NCBI RefSeq assembly: GCF_947503415.1
Contig: NZ_CANNDS010000010.1
Coordinates: forward strand, 1 to 40,163
Reading direction: 5' to 3'
Source: an uncultured Tateyamaria sp.
GTDB taxonomy: Bacteria; Pseudomonadota; Alphaproteobacteria; Rhodobacterales; Rhodobacteraceae
Length of the DNA: 40,163 nt
How positions within the stretch are numbered: position 1 is the stretch's first letter; each line of letters opens with the position of its first letter. Below the pieces are notes generated by a model. That model saw only the letters and a list, made by a program, of their open reading frames with translations. It had not been told where the DNA came from and made no database searches. The position numbers and the translations under genes are program-made. Of the stretch, positions 1 through 7,458 are shown piece after piece.

Positions 1-77
1 GATCTCGTTCTCGGTGCTGGGCGAGGCGCTGTTGCGCGCGTGGCTGCCCGATGCGGAATGGCGTTATATCGTCGAGA
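1..77. repeat. Terminal direct repeat, left copy (circular overlap)
   Basis: These 77 bases are identical to 40087-40163 at the other end of the window. The reading frame of the transporter gene continues without change from the right end into the left end. This is what a circular molecule looks like when written linearly with an overlap. The unique circle is 40,086 bp. It is more likely an assembly overlap than a biological repeat. Confidence 0.95.
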
Positions 78-658
78 ATATGGGATACACATTTGGCTTC
101 ATGCTGGTGATCCTTGGCCGCATGCAGCTGTTCACCGAAAACACGATCACCACGGTCGCCCCCGTTCTGGTCAGCGGCAAGCCCGGCAATTTCATGCGGA
201 TGATCGAATTGTGGGCGATTGTGCTGGGGGCCAATGTGATCGGCGCGTTCATCGTGGCGGGCTTTCTGGCCTATGCTCCGGTCCTTGCCCCCGACATTGC
301 TAGCGCCTTTGCCGAGCTCAGCCGCCATGCAACCGGAATGCCGGCGATGGAAGGAATGATGCGCGGCATTCCGGCAGGCGTGCTGATCGCCGCCCTTGTG
401 TGGATGCTGCCCACAGCCAAGGGCAACGAAGTGCTGCTGATCTTCCTGTTCACATGGTTGATTGCCTTGGGTGACTTTACCCACATCGTCGCGGGGTCGG
501 TCGAGATGGCCTATCTGCTGGTGCAGGGCGAGCTGGGCCTGATCCAGGCGGTGTTCAGCTTCTTCCTGCCCGTACTGGCGGGCAACGTGATCGGCGGGAC
601 CGTCATCTTTACGCTGTTGGCATGGGCACAGATTCAGCCCGAGGTGGAGCCGAAGTAA
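1..658 (+). CDS. Formate/nitrite transporter (FNT) family protein, C-terminal part
   Basis: This is the 3' part of the gene that starts at 39899 and is cut by the ends of the window. Joined across the circle it encodes about 281 residues: a charged N-terminal tail, then a hydrophobic bundle of about six membrane segments. FNT proteins are pentameric inner-membrane channels for small anions such as formate or nitrite. The long N-terminal tail resembles the YfdC-like branch, whose substrate is unknown to me, so I do not assign one. The frame enters as codon 64 at position 2. A GTG at 14 is not a real start. The gene ends just before a bidirectional terminator. A perfect EcfG promoter precedes the true start, so expression is probably under the general stress sigma factor. 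Confidence 0.85.
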   Translation, partial: ISFSVLGEALLRAWLPDAEWRYIVENMGYTFGFMLVILGRMQLFTENTITTVAPVLVSGKPGNFMRMIELWAIVLGANVIGAFIVAGFLAYAPVLAPDIASAFAELSRHATGMPAMEGMMRGIPAGVLIAALVWMLPTAKGNEVLLIFLFTWLIALGDFTHIVAGSVEMAYLLVQGELGLIQAVFSFFLPVLAGNVIGGTVIFTLLAWAQIQPEVEPK

Positions 659-691
659 GCGCCATCCATCCACAAAAAAACCCACAAAAAA

Positions 692-720
692 ACGCCGCAG
701 CCTTGAACAGGCTGCGGCGT
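692..720. terminator. Bidirectional rho-independent terminator
   Basis: A perfect 11-bp stem (692-702 with 710-720, arms rich in GC) encloses a 7-base loop. T-runs follow on the plus strand (720-725 and on) and also on the minus strand (the A-run at 684-692). It sits between two convergent units, the FNT gene and the small membrane-protein operon, and can end both. Confidence 0.9.
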
Positions 721-743
721 TTTTTGTTTGGATGATCACCTGA

Positions 744-893
744 TCAGTGGTCGGGCGCGTCCTTGGCCAGTGTGGACTTGGGCGCATCGTCATTGTGCAT
801 GCGCTGTTTGACTTGTCGGCGGCTGGTGATTGCGAATGCAATGACAGCGGCGGCCGTCACGCCAAACAGGATCGCGAGAAAGGGAATGTCCAT
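744..893 (-). CDS. Small single-span membrane protein, 49 aa, unknown family
   Basis: This 49-residue ORF starts MDIPFLAILFGV and ends KDAPDH. Residues 3-22 form one hydrophobic membrane segment. The rest is a basic then acidic hydrophilic tail (SRRQVKQR...). It lies 11 bp downstream of the 55-aa ORF on the same strand, with an AAGGG ribosome site before its ATG, and ends at the bidirectional terminator. Its position as second gene behind an EcfG promoter suggests a stress-induced envelope peptide. I do not recognise a family. The evidence for coding is the operon layout, ribosome site, membrane segment and flanking signals, since short length alone would not be convincing. Confidence 0.65.
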   Translation of the reverse strand: MDIPFLAILFGVTAAAVIAFAITSRRQVKQRMHNDDAPKSTLAKDAPDH

Positions 894-904
894 GTGATGT
901 GCCC

Positions 905-1072
905 TTATTCAGTTGCGACAGCAGGCGTCGCCACGTCTGGCGCGTCATTGTCGGGTGCGATGGGTGCCAGCATGATGAAGGCGAGGATGGCGACAACGAC
1001 AAGGCCCATGCCGATCAGGGCAGGGCGGTGATTTTTGGATTGCCGTTCAAGGTTTGTATCGGGTGCAGACAT
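905..1072 (-). CDS. Small single-span membrane protein, 55 aa, unknown family
   Basis: This 55-residue ORF begins MSAPDTNLERQSKNHRP. It has a hydrophilic N-terminus, one membrane segment at about residues 18-37 (ALIGMGLVVVAILAFIML) and an acidic tail rich in Asp, Ala and Pro. A very strong ribosome site (AAAGGAGA, 7 bases before the ATG) and a perfect EcfG promoter 35 bp upstream support it as a real first gene. It is followed by the 49-aa membrane protein. I cannot name a family. A role in stress-responsive membrane physiology is inference from promoter type and topology. Confidence 0.75.
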   Translation of the reverse strand: MSAPDTNLERQSKNHRPALIGMGLVVVAILAFIMLAPIAPDNDAPDVATPAVATE

Positions 1073-1107
1073 CTGCGGTCTCCTTTGTAATGGCGTCTCA
1101 CAGCATC

Positions 1108-1132
1108 AACGCGCCAGAGGCGTATCTGTTCC
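1108..1132 (-). promoter_or_regulatory. EcfG (general stress sigma) promoter, perfect, N16
   Basis: On the minus strand GGAAC (1132-1128) is followed by 16 bases and CGTT (1111-1108), the known alphaproteobacterial EcfG consensus. It ends 35 bp before the ATG of the 55-aa membrane protein. Confidence 0.85.
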
Positions 1133-1286
1133 GACAGGGGGTTATGTCCGACAGGATGTGGAACCATACCTCGCGTGGCTGAGTTCCAGCTGAGGTGGCC
1201 GCGCACACTGAACGCGCCGTCCTCTACATCAACGTGTTCACGTGCCGTGGGCCTGTTTCATTCCCTGACCCAAGCCGGAGCATGCC

Positions 1287-2651
1287 ATGGCCGACCGTAA
1301 CCTGACCGAAGGACCTGTCTGGAAGGCGCTGACCGTCGTGTCCGGTCCCATGATGTTCGGTATTCTCGCCGTGCTGAGCGTGGGTCTGGCAGATGCGTAT
1401 TTTCTGGGTCAGCTGGGGTCCGCCCCCCTGGCAGCCGTCGGATTTGTGTATCCGGTAACAGCCGCCATCACCTCGCTTGCCATCGGCCTGTCGGCAGGGG
1501 CGAATGCTGTCATTTCGCAGGCCCTCGGACGCGATGAGGATCAGGTCAAGCTGCAACGCATGGCCTTGCATGCAACGGCCCTTGGCATCGCGTTGGCCGT
1601 GGTGGGCGCCATCATCTTTGCCCTGACCGCCGAAGGGTTGTTCAGCGTGATGGGTGCGGGGGAGAATGCGTTGACAGAGGCGATGAAATACGCGCCGATC
1701 TGGGCGATGTCCTTTCCGTTCCTTGTGGGCTTCATGGTTCTGAATGCCGTGTTCCGTGCCCATGGGGATGGGGCCGCGTCTGCTGCAATCATGATCCTGT
1801 CGGCGATCTTTGCCATCGGCCTGAACCCCGTGTTGATCTTTGGCTGGGGCCCGATCGGAGAGATGGGGACCGCAGGTGCCGCCCTTGCCACGTTGATCGG
1901 GCGCGTCGTGGGCGTCGGGGCGGCAGCGATATACGCCGTGCGGCGTGGGTATCTGTCGCTGTGCGCGAACCCGTTCACCGACCTTGGCGCATCTGTTCGG
2001 GACATCGTGACCGTGGGTGCACCGGCCGCGTTTTCCAATGCGATCAACCCGGCCGGGATGGCATTGGTCACCGCAGCCGTGGCCACATTGGGAGAGGCGG
2101 CCGTCGCGGGCTTCGGTGCTGCGACGCGCGTGCAATCCGTGGCCCTTGTGCCCCTGTTGGCGCTATCCGCGGGCATTGGCCCCGTCGTGGGCCAGAACTG
2201 GGGGGCGGACATGCAGGACCGCGCGCGGGGTGCAGTGGCTGCGGCGTGGATCATCTGCCTGGGCTATGGTCTGGCCGCCGGTGCCGTCCTTGCGATCTGG
2301 GCGGAACCCATGGCCACCTTCTTTGCATCCGAAGGCTCCGAAGCCGTGGGCTTTGCCACTGATTACCTGCGCGTGGTCGGATGGAGCCTGTTTGGCTACG
2401 GCATGTTGGTGACGGCCAATGCGGCGATGAATGCGCGGTCCAAGCCGCTTTATTCCATGGGGTTGAGCCTGGGGCGCATCACGGCGATCTACGTGCCCGG
2501 CGCGTGGCTTGGCGTGTCGCTGTTCGGATACGCTGGCATCCTTGGGGCAGCAGTGGCTGCCAATGTGCTGGTCGTGGCCGCAGGGCTCTGGTGCCTGGGC
2601 CGGACTGGTTTGGCACCCATCGACCGCAAGCTGCAAGTCGCACCGGCCTGA
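1287..2651 (+). CDS. MATE family multidrug/toxin efflux protein
   Basis: A 454-residue protein with about 12 hydrophobic segments in two homologous halves, as usual for MATE (about 450 aa). Early sequence such as KALTVVSGPMMFGILAVLS and the later GAPAAFSNAINPAGMALV repeat the typical family pattern. MATE proteins export cationic compounds across the inner membrane in exchange for Na+ or H+. The Na+ gradient kept by the Mrp system on this plasmid could matter here, but that is inference. The ATG is preceded by GGAG 8 bases upstream. It ends 4 bp from the convergent topoisomerase gene, and no terminator is visible between them. No EcfG promoter was found upstream. Confidence 0.88.
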   Translation: MADRNLTEGPVWKALTVVSGPMMFGILAVLSVGLADAYFLGQLGSAPLAAVGFVYPVTAAITSLAIGLSAGANAVISQALGRDEDQVKLQRMALHATALGIALAVVGAIIFALTAEGLFSVMGAGENALTEAMKYAPIWAMSFPFLVGFMVLNAVFRAHGDGAASAAIMILSAIFAIGLNPVLIFGWGPIGEMGTAGAALATLIGRVVGVGAAAIYAVRRGYLSLCANPFTDLGASVRDIVTVGAPAAFSNAINPAGMALVTAAVATLGEAAVAGFGAATRVQSVALVPLLALSAGIGPVVGQNWGADMQDRARGAVAAAWIICLGYGLAAGAVLAIWAEPMATFFASEGSEAVGFATDYLRVVGWSLFGYGMLVTANAAMNARSKPLYSMGLSLGRITAIYVPGAWLGVSLFGYAGILGAAVAANVLVVAAGLWCLGRTGLAPIDRKLQVAPA

Positions 2652-2655
2652 GCCG

Positions 2656-3618
2656 TTATTCCAGAAAGCGCAGCAATGCGGCTTCGTTCTGGTGCAGCTC
2701 CGACGGGCCATCATCGCTGAGTTGTTGTGCTTCTGCTGCGCCCGTCTCTGTCAGCGCGATCACGTCCGGATGGATGTAGCTGGTGCGCGCAATCGCGGGC
2801 GTGTTGTGCAGACGATCCGAGGCCGCCGTCGTCATATCGATGATCTGGACATCCGGCCCCTTGTCGCGCGCTGCACTGAAGGCGGCGAGGGTGCCGATCC
2901 ACGTGCGCAACGTCTTGGGCGTCATGTCCGTGTCGGTGATCTGTGACAGGGCGTCCTGCAAATGCTCTGCCCTCAAGGGAACAAAGCTGCCATCCGCTGC
3001 TTGGTAGTCAAACAGGCGCGGGCCGGGCAGGTCGGCGGACTTGTGCAAAACGCGCGCCAACCGCGCGCCCGTCAGATGCTTTTCGACCTTCTTGCCCCCT
3101 TTGGCAGTGTATCGCAGGACGATATTTGCGCCGTCAGCATCAAGATGCTGTTCCTCAAGCGTCAAGGCGCCGAACGTGCCATTGGCTGCCGTGTAGGCAA
3201 GGTTGCCGGGCCGCAGGGCACCTCGGTCGATCAGCGCCAGCGCTGCTGCAATGGCCGTGTGTTGCGCGCCCGGCTCCCCCTTCAGGTTCTGGGTGATCCA
3301 GCGGCGCAGGCGGGGCAGGGCGGTGCCGATCTGCGCCAACGTGTCGAACTTGGTGAGGTCGCGCATGGCCGTCCAATCAGGGTGATAGCGGTACTGCTTG
3401 CGCCCCTGATCATCGCGGCCCGTGGCAAGCAGATGCGCATTGGGGATCGGGGCCATCCACACATCCCTGTAGGCAGGCGGCACGGCAAGAGAGGCCAACC
3501 TGTCCCGTTCCCCCCTGTCCGCGATACGGGTTCCGTCAGCCGTAAAGTACGAAAACCCGCGCCCATGCGGTCGGCGCGCGATGCCCGGATTGCTGTCGGG
3601 GTAATAGACAAGTGCCAA
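2656..3618 (-). CDS. DNA topoisomerase IB (poxvirus/eukaryotic-like type)
   Basis: Type IB topoisomerases relax supercoils through a transient 3'-phosphotyrosyl bond. The N-terminal block (LVYYPDSNPGIARRPHGRGF) and the catalytic tyrosine in TSYIHPDVI (about residue 281) are clear. A basic stretch at TAKGGKKVEKHL probably supplies an active-site Lys. The open frame extends to an ATG at 3798, but that would overlap the RES toxin gene. A perfect EcfG promoter at 3656-3681 places transcription start near 3650. The TTG at 3618, preceded by AGCAGGA, is therefore the best start, giving 320 residues. It lies downstream of the toxin-antitoxin pair on the same strand but has its own promoter. The start codon is the weak point; the family is secure. 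Confidence 0.85.
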   Translation of the reverse strand: MALVYYPDSNPGIARRPHGRGFSYFTADGTRIADRGERDRLASLAVPPAYRDVWMAPIPNAHLLATGRDDQGRKQYRYHPDWTAMRDLTKFDTLAQIGTALPRLRRWITQNLKGEPGAQHTAIAAALALIDRGALRPGNLAYTAANGTFGALTLEEQHLDADGANIVLRYTAKGGKKVEKHLTGARLARVLHKSADLPGPRLFDYQAADGSFVPLRAEHLQDALSQITDTDMTPKTLRTWIGTLAAFSAARDKGPDVQIIDMTTAASDRLHNTPAIARTSYIHPDVIALTETGAAEAQQLSDDGPSELHQNEAALLRFLE

Positions 3619-3655
3619 ACTGCGCGTCCTGCTGCTGTGACTGAGATGCAGGTCA

Positions 3656-3681
3656 AACGCTTTGATCGCAGGTCTGGTTCC
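3656..3681 (-). promoter_or_regulatory. EcfG promoter, perfect, N17, for topoisomerase IB
   Basis: GGAAC (3681-3677), 17 bases, CGTT (3659-3656) on the minus strand. It lies in the gap between the RES toxin stop and the topoisomerase start, 37 bp before the proposed TTG. Confidence 0.8.
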
Positions 3682-3742
3682 GCCTCTATGGGTGTAGTCC
3701 GGATTGCGCAGAGGTGATGCTGATGAGGGCTGCGGGCCAGTC

Positions 3743-4255
3743 TCACATCCGCTCAAGGCGGCTGTCATCATCAATGACGCGCAGCGATGCGGTGTCATCT
3801 GACCAGCGCCACAGCACGAGGTTCAGATTTTGGGGTCCCATTCCACGCGCATAGCTGCGGACCAGCACGCCGGCATAGCCTTGATCGCCAAGGGTCTGTG
3901 CAAAGGCGTGCGTGCGCACCGGTTGTTCTGCCAGCATCGTCGACCGCCAGCCCGGATCGGCAAGGTCACTGTGCGACACCCCGAATTCCGTCAGCGCTTG
4001 CGTGTCGCGGGTGTCAAAGACCGGGCCAATGTCGGCCTGATAGGCGACCAGCACCGTGGGCTGCAGATCACCGACCTGATTGGCCTCGCGCAGCGCAGTT
4101 GCGGGGCTGAGCGCGGTGTAGAGGGCGGGCATTCCCACCGGATTGAACCGACCGCCATAGCGTTCTGCGCCACGTCCGGACAGCGGGTCACGGGCGTATA
4201 CGGGGTTGAGGGCCCGGTAGAGCAGGCCGCGAAACCGCTGATCTTTCAGGGGCAT
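3743..4255 (-). CDS. RES domain toxin of an Xre-RES toxin-antitoxin pair
   Basis: A 170-residue protein with the RES domain: an N-terminal YRALNPVYA, then YGGRFNPVGMPALYTA with the conserved Arg, then ALREAN with the conserved Glu, and later Ser-containing strands. Studied RES toxins act on NAD+ and stop growth by depleting it. The gene follows its antitoxin with a TGATG stop-start overlap (1 nt), the usual order for this family. On a plasmid the likely role is post-segregational stabilisation. This is established for some family members and inferred here. Confidence 0.85.
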   Translation of the reverse strand: MPLKDQRFRGLLYRALNPVYARDPLSGRGAERYGGRFNPVGMPALYTALSPATALREANQVGDLQPTVLVAYQADIGPVFDTRDTQALTEFGVSHSDLADPGWRSTMLAEQPVRTHAFAQTLGDQGYAGVLVRSYARGMGPQNLNLVLWRWSDDTASLRVIDDDSRLERM

Positions 4256-4605
4256 CAGGCGTAAACGCCAGCGTCCACGGCATCAATATATTCCATGACC
4301 TGCTGCGCCTTGCCATCCCTGACCAGCTGCATGGCCGTGCGCCCGTCGAAGCCTGACAACGGCTCGGACCGGAACCACGCATAGGCGATCAGGTCAGAGC
4401 CAAAGCGCGGTTGCACCTTGTTCAGAACCTCGACCAATTCGCGCAGACGTTTTTGCGTCTTGGCCGAAGTGATGCGTGTGCGCCGCTGGACGGCATCCTT
4501 GCTGAGCCCAACGGTCTGCCCGACCTCTTCCGACGAGGTGCGCAACGCGGCTGCGATTGTCCGCGGCTCGAACAGACCGTTTTCGGAAAACTTGGCGAGT
4601 TGCAT
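4255..4605 (-). CDS. Xre/MbcA/ParS-type antitoxin (DUF2384)
   Basis: A 116-residue protein with an N-terminal helix-turn-helix-like region (VGQTVGLSKDAVQRRTRI, about residues 28-45). Its C-terminal DUF2384-like region (LIAYAWFRSEPLSGFDGRTA...) normally covers the RES toxin active site. It is the first gene of the pair and overlaps the toxin start by one base. AAGGTAAGG precedes the ATG. A 14-bp inverted repeat upstream (4634-4647) is a candidate operator for autorepression. Confidence 0.85.
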   Translation of the reverse strand: MQLAKFSENGLFEPRTIAAALRTSSEEVGQTVGLSKDAVQRRTRITSAKTQKRLRELVEVLNKVQPRFGSDLIAYAWFRSEPLSGFDGRTAMQLVRDGKAQQVMEYIDAVDAGVYA

Positions 4606-4633
4606 ATGCCTTACCTTCAGCTATTTTCACGCA

Positions 4634-4647
4634 ATATAGCGTTATAT
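4634..4647. promoter_or_regulatory. Candidate antitoxin operator / promoter element
   Basis: ATATAGCGTTATAT is an inverted repeat with 5-bp arms (ATATA/TATAT) in an AT-rich stretch 29 bp upstream of the antitoxin ATG. Its place and symmetry fit autoregulation by the Xre protein and overlap with a -10 region. No binding evidence exists beyond the sequence. Confidence 0.4.
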
Positions 4648-4704
4648 GGACTGATATTCAAGAGCACTGCACAACCGTTGACCTGATTTAACCCGGCCAT
4701 GTCG

Positions 4705-4729
4705 GGAACAAAGCGCGCGGTCCTTCGTT
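4705..4729 (+). promoter_or_regulatory. EcfG promoter, perfect, N16, for the envelope operon
   Basis: GGAAC (4705-4709), 16 bases, CGTT (4726-4729). It is 56 bp before the ATG at 4786 and points away from the toxin-antitoxin operon. Confidence 0.85.
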
Positions 4730-4785
4730 GGCTCTTCGATTGGACACAGCGCCAGATGCTCACTTTTTAAAAGGAGATCACCGAA

Positions 4786-5226
4786 ATGACCGACCGTTCG
4801 CGCACACTCGACGCCGAGACGATCAAATCGAAAGCCGCCGAGGCCGGACAGCAAGCCGCTGACTCGTTGAAGTCCGCCGCTGAACAGCAAGTGGGGGATG
4901 CCACCGACACGGCTGCCGCGCGTGTGGAAAACGTGGCCCAGGCGACATCGGCTGCCCGCAGCGAATTGCCAGCGGACAGCCCGGTTGACCCCCTTCTTGG
5001 GCAAGCCGTCGATGCATTGGGCCAAGTGGCCGAGCATCTGCGCCATGCCGATATTCAAAGCCTGACCCGTGACGTGGGCGACTACGCCAAGCGTCATCCG
5101 GTTCTGGCCCTTGGTGGTGCGGCCCTTGTGGGCTTTGCAGCGGCCCGGTTCCTGAAAGCGGGCACACCCCCGGACCGCAAGGCACTGGCCGGTGACCCAT
5201 GGGCAGGCCACGAGGAGCGGTCGTAA
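4786..5226 (+). CDS. DUF883/YqjD-like membrane-anchored protein
   Basis: A 146-residue protein. Residues 1-110 are Ala/Glu/Asp-rich and helical (AETIKSKAAEAGQQAADSLK), followed by VGDYAKRHPVLALGG and one C-terminal membrane segment (about residues 116-132). This is the plan of ElaB/YqjD (DUF883) proteins, which are tail-anchored inner-membrane proteins. In E. coli YqjD can bind ribosomes in stationary phase; no such role is shown here. It is the first gene of a four-gene unit with a strong AAAAGGAGA site and an EcfG promoter. The next gene starts within its stop codon (TAATG). The family is assigned from the overall plan rather than a diagnostic motif. Confidence 0.65.
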   Translation: MTDRSRTLDAETIKSKAAEAGQQAADSLKSAAEQQVGDATDTAAARVENVAQATSAARSELPADSPVDPLLGQAVDALGQVAEHLRHADIQSLTRDVGDYAKRHPVLALGGAALVGFAAARFLKAGTPPDRKALAGDPWAGHEERS

Positions 5227-5618
5227 TGCAGAGCCAACCGACACCTTTGGCGCATCTTGGCACGGCCACAGCGCATTTGCGCGGCCTGCTGGCCAGCGAA
5301 TGGCGCCTCGCCCGGATCGAGATTTCGCGCAACCTGAAGGCGGCGCGCACCGGGATCATTCTGGCAGCGATTGGGATCGGCGGCGCTTTGTGCGCCATGT
5401 TCGCGCTGACGGGCGCCTTGTTTCTTGGCCTTGGTGCCCTTGGACTGGACCCGTGGATTGCGGCGCTTGCAACAGCCGCGGCCCTGGGGGTGATTGCCAC
5501 GCTCTGCCTGTGGATCGGTCTGACCAGATTGTCGCCCGAGGCCATCGCCCCGACAGAAACAGTGGCCCATGCCGCAGAAACACTTCGGTTAGTGACGGAG
5601 AACACCAATGTCTCATGA
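5226..5618 (+). CDS. Phage holin superfamily III-like (DUF1469) membrane protein
   Basis: A 130-residue protein. An N-terminal amphipathic stretch (LRGLLASEWRLARIEISRNL) leads into two strongly hydrophobic segments (about residues 43-70 and 76-98) joined by a short turn. This is the pattern of DUF1469 proteins, which are common in stress and envelope operons and are not phage lysis genes in that setting. It overlaps its upstream neighbour by 1 nt and its downstream neighbour by 11 nt, so the three are translationally coupled. The precise function is unknown. Confidence 0.65.
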   Translation: MQSQPTPLAHLGTATAHLRGLLASEWRLARIEISRNLKAARTGIILAAIGIGGALCAMFALTGALFLGLGALGLDPWIAALATAAALGVIATLCLWIGLTRLSPEAIAPTETVAHAAETLRLVTENTNVS

Positions 5619-6411
5619 TGCAAAACAGATTGAAAAAGCCAATGCCGACGCCCACCGCGAAGGTCTGGCCGACGCGCTGAGCGCGCTTCTGAGCACCCGC
5701 CTGCCCGATCATCTGGGGCGTGCAGCCACCGGGCAGCTGTCCGACACGGCCCGCATGGTCGTCGACAAGGGCATGAGCGGCGTGCGCGCCAATCCGGCGG
5801 GCGTTGCCCTGATCGGAACGGGTCTGGCCATGTTGTTCATGGCCCGCAACCAGCCGCAGTCACAGACTGAGGCGCGACCCACAGCGGCCACCCCCCTCTC
5901 GGGCGAAGCGGATGAGCGCATTGCCAAGGCCGATGAGCGGATCAAGCAACAGGCCCGCATTCAGGCAGACAAGGTCGATGTGGGACCGGGCCGTGCGCAG
6001 GCATTGCGGATGAAACTGGACGCAGGCCTCGACAAGTTGGGACCGGATGCGCGCGCCCGTGTGCGTGCTGCCCGACTGAAAGCTGTGTCCGCGCAGGAAG
6101 GGTTGGAACGCCACGCGGCCCGCTGGACTGAAACCGCACGGGCCACCCATGAAGACAGACCGTGGATGACCGTTCTGGCAATGGCCGGTATCGGGGCCGT
6201 CGTGGGCGCGTTGCTGCCGGGGACCCGCCGCGAATCCGAGCTGATGGGCGCCAAGCGCGACCAGCTGATGCGCGAGGCCGAACGGGCGCTGCGGGACGAA
6301 ATCTCTGCCCTTGAGACGCGCGGCAAAGCGGCCGTCAACCAAGGCATGAGCGCTGTGCGCGACGAATTGGACGCAGCGGTCAACACCGACGGCGCACGCG
6401 CAACCGGATGA
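5608..6411 (+). CDS. DUF3618-like membrane-associated protein
   Basis: A 267-residue protein. It has a hydrophilic N-terminus, a short membrane segment at about 66-81 (PAGVALIGTGLAMLFMA), a long charged helical region with probable coiled coil (GEADERIAKADERIKQQ), a second membrane segment near residues 190-205 (VLAMAGIGAVVGALLPG) and a charged tail. DUF3618 proteins commonly sit beside DUF883-like and holin-like genes. The match here is by layout and neighbours, so it is moderate. It is the third gene of the EcfG-driven operon, overlapping the gene before by 11 nt and the one after by 4 nt (ATGA). Confidence 0.6.
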   Translation: MSHDAKQIEKANADAHREGLADALSALLSTRLPDHLGRAATGQLSDTARMVVDKGMSGVRANPAGVALIGTGLAMLFMARNQPQSQTEARPTAATPLSGEADERIAKADERIKQQARIQADKVDVGPGRAQALRMKLDAGLDKLGPDARARVRAARLKAVSAQEGLERHAARWTETARATHEDRPWMTVLAMAGIGAVVGALLPGTRRESELMGAKRDQLMREAERALRDEISALETRGKAAVNQGMSAVRDELDAAVNTDGARATG

Positions 6412-7445
6412 TTGGCAGGGCCTCGCTTCGGTTGGGATCACAACAGGTGCAGGCCATTTGCGTGGCTTGCATCGCCATTATTCTGGTGATCGGCGGACTG
6501 AAGTGGGGCCAGCCTATCATTGCGCCCGTCCTTCTTGGCGTGACCCTTGCCGTGGTGATCGGCCCCGCAGCCCGCGCGATGGAGCGTTTGGGCTGCCCGC
6601 GCGTTGTAGGCGCGTTGTTCGGCCTTGTTGTTGCGGTGATTGCCATCGCGGCTGTCGCCTTGTGGGCTGGGCCGATCCTTGTGGATCTGTTGAACGCACT
6701 GCCACGGCTGTCAGATGCGGTAAGGGACTGGATTGCGGATCTGACGATTGCCTTGCGCGGGTTGGAAGACCTCGAAGGGCAAATTGCCGAAAGTGGCGAA
6801 GAGGCGGTGGAGCAGGCGATGCCAAGCGTGATCGACGCGCTGTGGCTTGCACCGAACATGATGGCCCAAGCGCTGATCACAATTGGCACGCTGTTTTTCT
6901 TTCTGCTGACGCGCGATGAGATTTATCAATGGGCCGGGCGCGGATTTGCGGACCGTCTGGCGACGGCTGACCGCGCCGTGTCGCACTATTTCATCACAAT
7001 CGGGATCGTAAACGCCTGCCTTGGAGTGGCCGTTGCCGTTGTGCTGTCCCTTCTGGGCATTCCGGATCCGATGATCTGGGGGGCAGCCGCGTTCCTGTTG
7101 AACTTCGTTCTGTACCTGGGCCCCGCCATCATGGTTCTGTCGCTTCTTGTTGCAGGCAGCATGCAGTTTTCGGGGCTCATGATCCTGGCAGCACCCGCCG
7201 CCTACATGTGCCTGAACATGATCGAAGCGCAGTTCGTCACACCATCTTTTGTCGGCCAACGCTTTGCGCTGAACCCGCTTGCCGTGTTTCTGGCCATTGT
7301 GTTTGGCCTGTGGCTGTGGGGGCCCGTGGGCGGTATCCTTGCCCTTCCCGTGCTGGTCTGGGCCGTTGTCCTGAGCAAGGCGTGCATGATGTCCGAGGAG
7401 GGCAGCGCACCATCGGCCACCGTCAAACCAGTCAAAGCCGCCTGA
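6408..7445 (+). CDS. AI-2E family transporter (TqsA/PerM-like)
   Basis: A 345-residue integral membrane protein with about eight hydrophobic segments. It has a hydrophilic insert after the third segment (about residues 90-150, rich in Glu) and the family-typical C-terminal half (GIPDPMIWGAAAFLLNFVLY, then LNPLAVFLAIVFGLWLWGPVG). Family members export autoinducer-2 or act as Na+/H+ exchangers, and substrate cannot be told from sequence. As last gene of the EcfG operon it may help envelope or ion adaptation. It ends 13 bp from the convergent phosphate transporter gene. Confidence 0.85.
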   Translation: MIGRASLRLGSQQVQAICVACIAIILVIGGLKWGQPIIAPVLLGVTLAVVIGPAARAMERLGCPRVVGALFGLVVAVIAIAAVALWAGPILVDLLNALPRLSDAVRDWIADLTIALRGLEDLEGQIAESGEEAVEQAMPSVIDALWLAPNMMAQALITIGTLFFFLLTRDEIYQWAGRGFADRLATADRAVSHYFITIGIVNACLGVAVAVVLSLLGIPDPMIWGAAAFLLNFVLYLGPAIMVLSLLVAGSMQFSGLMILAAPAAYMCLNMIEAQFVTPSFVGQRFALNPLAVFLAIVFGLWLWGPVGGILALPVLVWAVVLSKACMMSEEGSAPSATVKPVKAA

Positions 7446-7458
7446 GCGGCGTCTGAAA

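Noticed and set aside
1..658. Truncated or broken FNT gene
   Set aside because: The missing 5' part is at 39899-40086 and joins in frame across the circle.
1160..1187. Inverted GGAAC/GTTCC pair upstream of the MATE gene
   Set aside because: Neither side has CGTT at 16-17 bases, so it is not an EcfG promoter. It could be a chance palindrome.
5226..5618. Prophage remnant suggested by the holin-like gene
   Set aside because: No other phage gene is near, and the gene is embedded in an envelope-stress operon with overlapping neighbours.
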